Shown here one piece after another: positions 6,048 to 9,127 of a stretch of DNA of 9,127 bases (within the stretch, counting starts at the first letter, position 1; each line of letters opens with the position of its first letter). Under the pieces are notes generated by a model, which was not told the DNA's origin, searched no databases, and was given only the letters and a program-made list of their open reading frames with translations. The stretch lies in contig JASHRE010000087.1 of assembly GCA_030037515.1 (NCBI GenBank), positions 1 through 9,127 of the forward strand, written 5' to 3'. The stretch is from Candidatus Sulfotelmatobacter sp. (lineage in GTDB: Bacteria; Acidobacteriota; Terriglobia; Terriglobales; Acidobacteriaceae). Made by a program: the position numbers and the translations under genes.

Positions 6048-7859
6048 ATGAGATGGTGGAGAAGGTGGCTGGAGATGTTCCTTTGGACCGCATTTTGTTT
6101 TGTCTCTGTGACGCACACCGCAGCGCAAACCCCTTCCGCTGCGATCCCCATGGACATGATCGTGCAGCACGACGTCCCTATGAAAACCCGCGACGGCGTC
6201 ACTTTATACGCTGACATCTATCGGCCGAAATCTTCTGAAAAGTTCCCTGTCATCCTCATGCGTACGCCCTACGACAAAAGCGTCAATTGGGCGGTTGCCC
6301 CGACGTCGAAGATTGTGTCGCGTGGCTACGTTGTCATCATCCAAGATGTTCGCGGCCGCTATCGTTCCGAAGGCGAGTGGTATCCGTTCCGACACGAGCA
6401 GGCCGACGGCTACGACAGCGTCGAATGGGCGGCCGCACTTCCTTTTTGCAACGGCAAAGTTGGCATGATGGGCGCGTCCTATGTGGGCGCGACGCAAATG
6501 CTGGCGGCGATCGCTCAACCTCCACATCTGGCCGCGACTGCACCCAACATGACCGCAAGCAACTATCACGATGGGTGGACTTACCAGTCCGGAGCTTTTG
6601 AGCAATGGTTCGACCAGAACTGGACTTCCCAACTGGCGCAGAACACACTCGAACGCTTCATCCATCAGAATACAAACGCGCTCATCGGTGCACCGACGCT
6701 GCCGCTCACCAATTATCCGGTTTTCAATTTCGGACAGTTACCAGCCGACGCCCAGCTGACGCAGATGATCGCTCCATATTATTTGGACTGGCTGGCACAT
6801 CCTGACTACGACAGTTACTGGAGGCAGTGGTCGATTGAGGAAAACTTTTCGAAAATCGCAGTCCCCATGCTACAAGTGGGCGGCTGGTACGACATTTTTA
6901 ATGCCGGCACGCTGCGCAACTACATGGGCGCAAAAAAATATGGTGCGAACGAAGCAGCACGTACCCAGCAACACCTTTTGATCGAGATTGGCGGCCATGC
7001 CGGCTTTGGCCGTCGCATCGGCGACGTGGATTTTGGACCGCACGCGGTCGAAAACGTATACACCGACGTCATCCTCGATTGGTACGATTTTCTTTTTAAA
7101 GGAATAAAAAACCAGTTTGCCACCGACAAGCCCGTGAAGCTTTTCACCATGGGGGCCAATGAATACCGTCAAGAAGACGATTGGCCGCCACCCCTGGCTC
7201 GCGCCACTAAATATTTTCTGCATTCGAACGGCAAAGCGAACTCATTGCGCGGCGATGGTTCTGTTTCCACTCGGTTGCCCAAATCTGAGCCGCCTGATGT
7301 TTATGTGTACAATCCGGCCAATCCCACGCCAACCATTGGCGGACCACTTTGCTGCGACGGCGAGCACATGGAGCCTGGACCGCGCGATCAGCGGCCGGTA
7401 GAAAATCGGGACGACGTTCTGGTTTATTCCCTGGGACCGCTGGCCCAGAATTTGGAAGTTACAGGCCCTGTTACTGCCGACCTGTTCGTAAAATCGTCGG
7501 CTGTGGATACCGATTTTACGGCTAAGCTGGTCGACGTGGGGCCTGACGGGTTCGCACAAGATCTCACCGAAGGAATTCTTCGCATGCGCTATCGCGCTTC
7601 GCAGCAACACCCCGAGCTGATAAATCCCGGACAGATTTACGAGATTACGGTCGATCTCTGGGCTACGAGCAACGTTTTTCTTCGTGGGCACTGGTTGCGG
7701 CTTGAAATTTCGAGCAGCAATTTTCCGCGCTTTGACCGAAATATGAACACTGGAGACGAGGCTCGATTCGCGCGGAACTTTGTTCCCGCCAGCAACACCA
7801 TTGTTCACGACTCTCAACATCCTTCAGCTCTGATACTTGCTGTGATGCCGGAGAAATGA
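6048..7859 (+). CDS. Secreted CocE/NonD family serine hydrolase (peptidase S15-like)
   Basis: This is an exported alpha/beta hydrolase related to cocaine esterase and X-Pro dipeptidyl-peptidase. Such enzymes cleave esters, amides or acyl-peptide bonds; the substrate here is unknown. The start RWWRR followed by a hydrophobic run (about 8-21) and THTAA before Gln27 forms a signal peptide with likely cleavage after Ala26. The hydrolase domain (about 40-360) holds the nucleophile Ser144 in GASYVG, the acid Asp282 in GGWYD and a likely catalytic His317 in IGGHAGFG. Family members such as CocE usually have a GPW-x-H type context at that His. The C-terminal jelly-roll domain (about 440-600) contains DTDFTAKLVDV (487-497) and SSNFPRFDRN (556-565), both typical of the family. 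At 603 residues it is full length. It has its own ribosome binding site and lies 615 bp from the operon, so it is probably transcribed separately. Confidence 0.93.
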   Translation: MRWWRRWLEMFLWTAFCFVSVTHTAAQTPSAAIPMDMIVQHDVPMKTRDGVTLYADIYRPKSSEKFPVILMRTPYDKSVNWAVAPTSKIVSRGYVVIIQDVRGRYRSEGEWYPFRHEQADGYDSVEWAAALPFCNGKVGMMGASYVGATQMLAAIAQPPHLAATAPNMTASNYHDGWTYQSGAFEQWFDQNWTSQLAQNTLERFIHQNTNALIGAPTLPLTNYPVFNFGQLPADAQLTQMIAPYYLDWLAHPDYDSYWRQWSIEENFSKIAVPMLQVGGWYDIFNAGTLRNYMGAKKYGANEAARTQQHLLIEIGGHAGFGRRIGDVDFGPHAVENVYTDVILDWYDFLFKGIKNQFATDKPVKLFTMGANEYRQEDDWPPPLARATKYFLHSNGKANSLRGDGSVSTRLPKSEPPDVYVYNPANPTPTIGGPLCCDGEHMEPGPRDQRPVENRDDVLVYSLGPLAQNLEVTGPVTADLFVKSSAVDTDFTAKLVDVGPDGFAQDLTEGILRMRYRASQQHPELINPGQIYEITVDLWATSNVFLRGHWLRLEISSSNFPRFDRNMNTGDEARFARNFVPASNTIVHDSQHPSALILAVMPEK

Positions 7860-7911
7860 TTTGGAAGCCGGGCCAACGACCGTGGTCGAAGGACACCGCC
7901 ACCGACGAGGC

Positions 7912-7945
7912 TGCCCCGCCCAACGTGCATTTCGATGGGTGGGCA
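7912..7945. repeat. Imperfect inverted repeat between convergent genes
   Basis: TGCCCCGCCCA (7912-7922) faces TGGGTGGGCA (7936-7945), forming an interrupted stem of about 5 plus 4 bp with a 13-nt loop. It lies between the ends of the CocE and DUF4256 genes, where a two-way transcription end would be useful. No T tract follows on either strand, so a terminator role is only possible. The remaining sequence of this 145-bp gap shows only a short CGAC/GTCG hairpin at 7877-7888. Confidence 0.35.
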
Positions 7946-8004
7946 ATCGGGACATGCTCAGGGAAGAAGTAACCAAGCGATTCGAGGAGCCTGCGGTCCG
8001 AAGT

Positions 8005-8566
8005 TCAGACCCTTAGCGAGCCACGGAAACCCCTGGCGGCATAGTAGGATTCCGCACCGTTGTGATACACGAAAACAGTGTTGAAGCGGCGATCGCAAAA
8101 CAGGGCGCCGCCGAGTTTTCTGACCTCGGAAGGCGTTTTCACCCAGCTCGATGTCTTCTCATCGAAATTCCCAATTTTTTGCAACTCTCGATATTGTTCT
8201 TCCCTCAAAAGCTCAACGCCCATCGCAGCTGCCATATCCACCGCGCTACCTTTTGGTTTATTTTCTTTTCTTGAATCGAGCGCTTGGCGATCGTAGCAAA
8301 GACCTCTGCGGCCTTGGGGGCTCTCCGCCGAGCAATCATAAAAAATGTATCCGCCGGAAGTTTTTTCCTGACGAACGACGTCCGGTTCACCCCCAGTTCT
8401 TTTCCATTTCATGCAGCGACCACAACTTGTCTGCATGGGCTTCCAGCTGCGCTTGCACCTTGGCCCATTCAAGACCTTGATGGCGGTTCATGTTTTTCTC
8501 AAAGCGGGCTTTCAATGCATTAAGTAGCTGTTCACTTTGCTTCTTCGAAAGGGCTACGTTTGCCAT
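8005..8566 (-). pseudogene. DUF4256 family protein, interrupted by a one-base frameshift
   Basis: Two minus-strand pieces join into one DUF4256 protein of about 186 residues, close to the family's usual size. The N-terminal piece starts at ATG 8566 (GTG 8575 is an alternative) and reads through LLNALKARFEKNMNRHQGLE to LWSLHEME, then hits a stop at 8387. The rest continues in another frame from RTGGEPDVV to the conserved end GFRGSLRV at 8005. Removing one A from the AAAA run at 8400-8403 (TTTT on the plus strand) restores EMERTGGEPD, the wording I know from this family. Both halves look well conserved, including YIFYDCSAESP, GGALFCDRR and VYHNGAESYYAARG. The break is therefore either recent or a sequencing or assembly error. 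The function of DUF4256 is not known. The gene lies 143 bp downstream of the YdeI-like gene on the same strand, with no clear Shine-Dalgarno sequence. Confidence 0.88.
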
Positions 8567-8651
8567 GGTTTTCACTTTAAGAACGGGATGAATTGGAAAA
8601 TGTCGAATGCACGCCTGGGTGAAAAAATCCTTTCGACTTGCGCAGGGGGGT

Positions 8652-8666
8652 GCGGGGGCCGCCCGC
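8652..8666. repeat. Short GC hairpin downstream of the YdeI-like gene
   Basis: GCGGG (8652-8656) and CCCGC (8662-8666) form a 5-bp stem with a 5-nt loop, about 45 bp past the YdeI-like stop codon on the minus strand. A run of T in that direction comes roughly 30 bases later, so it is not a canonical terminator. Confidence 0.25.
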
Positions 8667-8709
8667 CGGATCGCAAACTTTCAGCCGATACCGGCGGAAC
8701 ACGATAAGG

Positions 8710-9127
8710 TTATCTTCTTTCTCGAACCCGCGAGTCGTTCAATCCCTTGCCACGGAAAATCTGATGCACGCATTTTTCCACTCTGGCCGCCCGAGTTTTG
8801 GGTTGTTTGGAGCGGGAGAAATAAAAGATGTATCCTCGTTGCCGTCCCGGCGTCAATGCAGCAAAAGCGGCTTTCAAGGCAGGGATTTCATCCAATTTCT
8901 TTTGAAATTCATCGGGAATTCTGAAGTCTGCCGTCTTCTTTAACTTTACCTTCAAACCCGCCTTTTCGACTGCGATGGCTTCGTGAATGTAGGCTTTCAG
9001 GATGGGTTTCATCTTTGCGATTTCCCCAACATTCGTGAACCGAATCTGGCGCGCCGCCTGCACACTTTCGGTTTGTCGGATGAGAATGCCCTTGGGATCC
9101 GGTAACAAGGCACCTTTGAAAAACAAG
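8710..9127 (-). CDS. YdeI/OmpD-associated family protein, N-terminus outside the window
   Basis: The visible 138 residues match the second half of the YdeI family, which has a DUF1801-type N-terminal domain and an OmdA-like C-terminal region. Recognisable segments are FFKGALLPDPKGILI at the window edge, then QAARQIRF, LKAYIHEAIAVEKAGLKV, IPDEFQKKLDE, ALTPGRQRGYIFYFS and the end GKGLND followed by a short Arg-rich tail. Full-length members are about 190-200 residues, so roughly 60 N-terminal residues should lie beyond 9127. The TTG at 9126-9124 is most likely an internal Leu codon, not a start. Salmonella YdeI has been linked to OmpD and to antimicrobial-peptide tolerance. That role should not be assumed for this distant relative. 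The DUF4256 gene follows on the same strand. Confidence 0.88.
   Translation of the reverse strand, partial: LFFKGALLPDPKGILIRQTESVQAARQIRFTNVGEIAKMKPILKAYIHEAIAVEKAGLKVKLKKTADFRIPDEFQKKLDEIPALKAAFAALTPGRQRGYIFYFSRSKQPKTRAARVEKCVHQIFRGKGLNDSRVRERR

Noticed and set aside
5487..6170. 227-codon minus-strand frame, with two further overlapping minus-strand frames
   Set aside because: Its 5' part overlaps the secure start and signal peptide of the CocE gene, and the composition is typical of antisense or GC-rich noncoding frames.
8338..8836. Similar plus-strand strings (ATGTATCC) in the two minus-strand genes, suggesting a repeat
   Set aside because: They encode a shared GYIFY peptide in two unrelated families. 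The match is short and does not extend.

Overview
The window looks like a bacterial chromosome fragment with fairly GC-rich coding DNA and no mobile element, tRNA, rRNA or CRISPR array. The mix of genes (a Tat-exported molybdenum hydroxylase, a secreted CocE-type hydrolase, a DUF4256 protein and a YdeI/OmpD-associated protein) and the wording of several proteins remind me of soil Acidobacteriota. That assignment is an impression from protein similarity, not a proof.

Left half (1-5432, plus strand): a tight five-gene operon. It encodes a [2Fe-2S] subunit with a twin-arginine signal, a large molybdopterin subunit, an FAD subunit with a four-cysteine [4Fe-4S]-type loop, a five-helix membrane cytochrome b of the formate-dehydrogenase gamma type, and a small helical protein I do not recognise. 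Adjacent genes overlap by 8, 13 and 11 bp, with one 22-bp gap. Read together they describe a periplasmic xanthine-dehydrogenase-family enzyme. It would oxidise an unknown substrate (an aldehyde or N-heterocycle would be typical) and pass electrons through Mo, FeS and FAD centres. The cytochrome b would then connect it to the membrane quinone pool. This wiring is an inference and is the most interesting part of the window.

Middle (5433-6047): about 615 bp with no gene I can support. It contains at least two GC-rich stem-loops.

Right-centre (6048-7859, plus strand): a complete secreted CocE/NonD (peptidase S15-like) serine hydrolase with a recognisable Ser/Asp/His triad and the C-terminal jelly-roll domain.

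Right end (8005-9127, minus strand): a DUF4256 gene split by an apparent one-base insertion in a short A run, then the C-terminal part of a YdeI/OmpD-associated family gene that runs off the window. These two genes converge on the CocE gene across a 145-bp gap that holds an imperfect inverted repeat.
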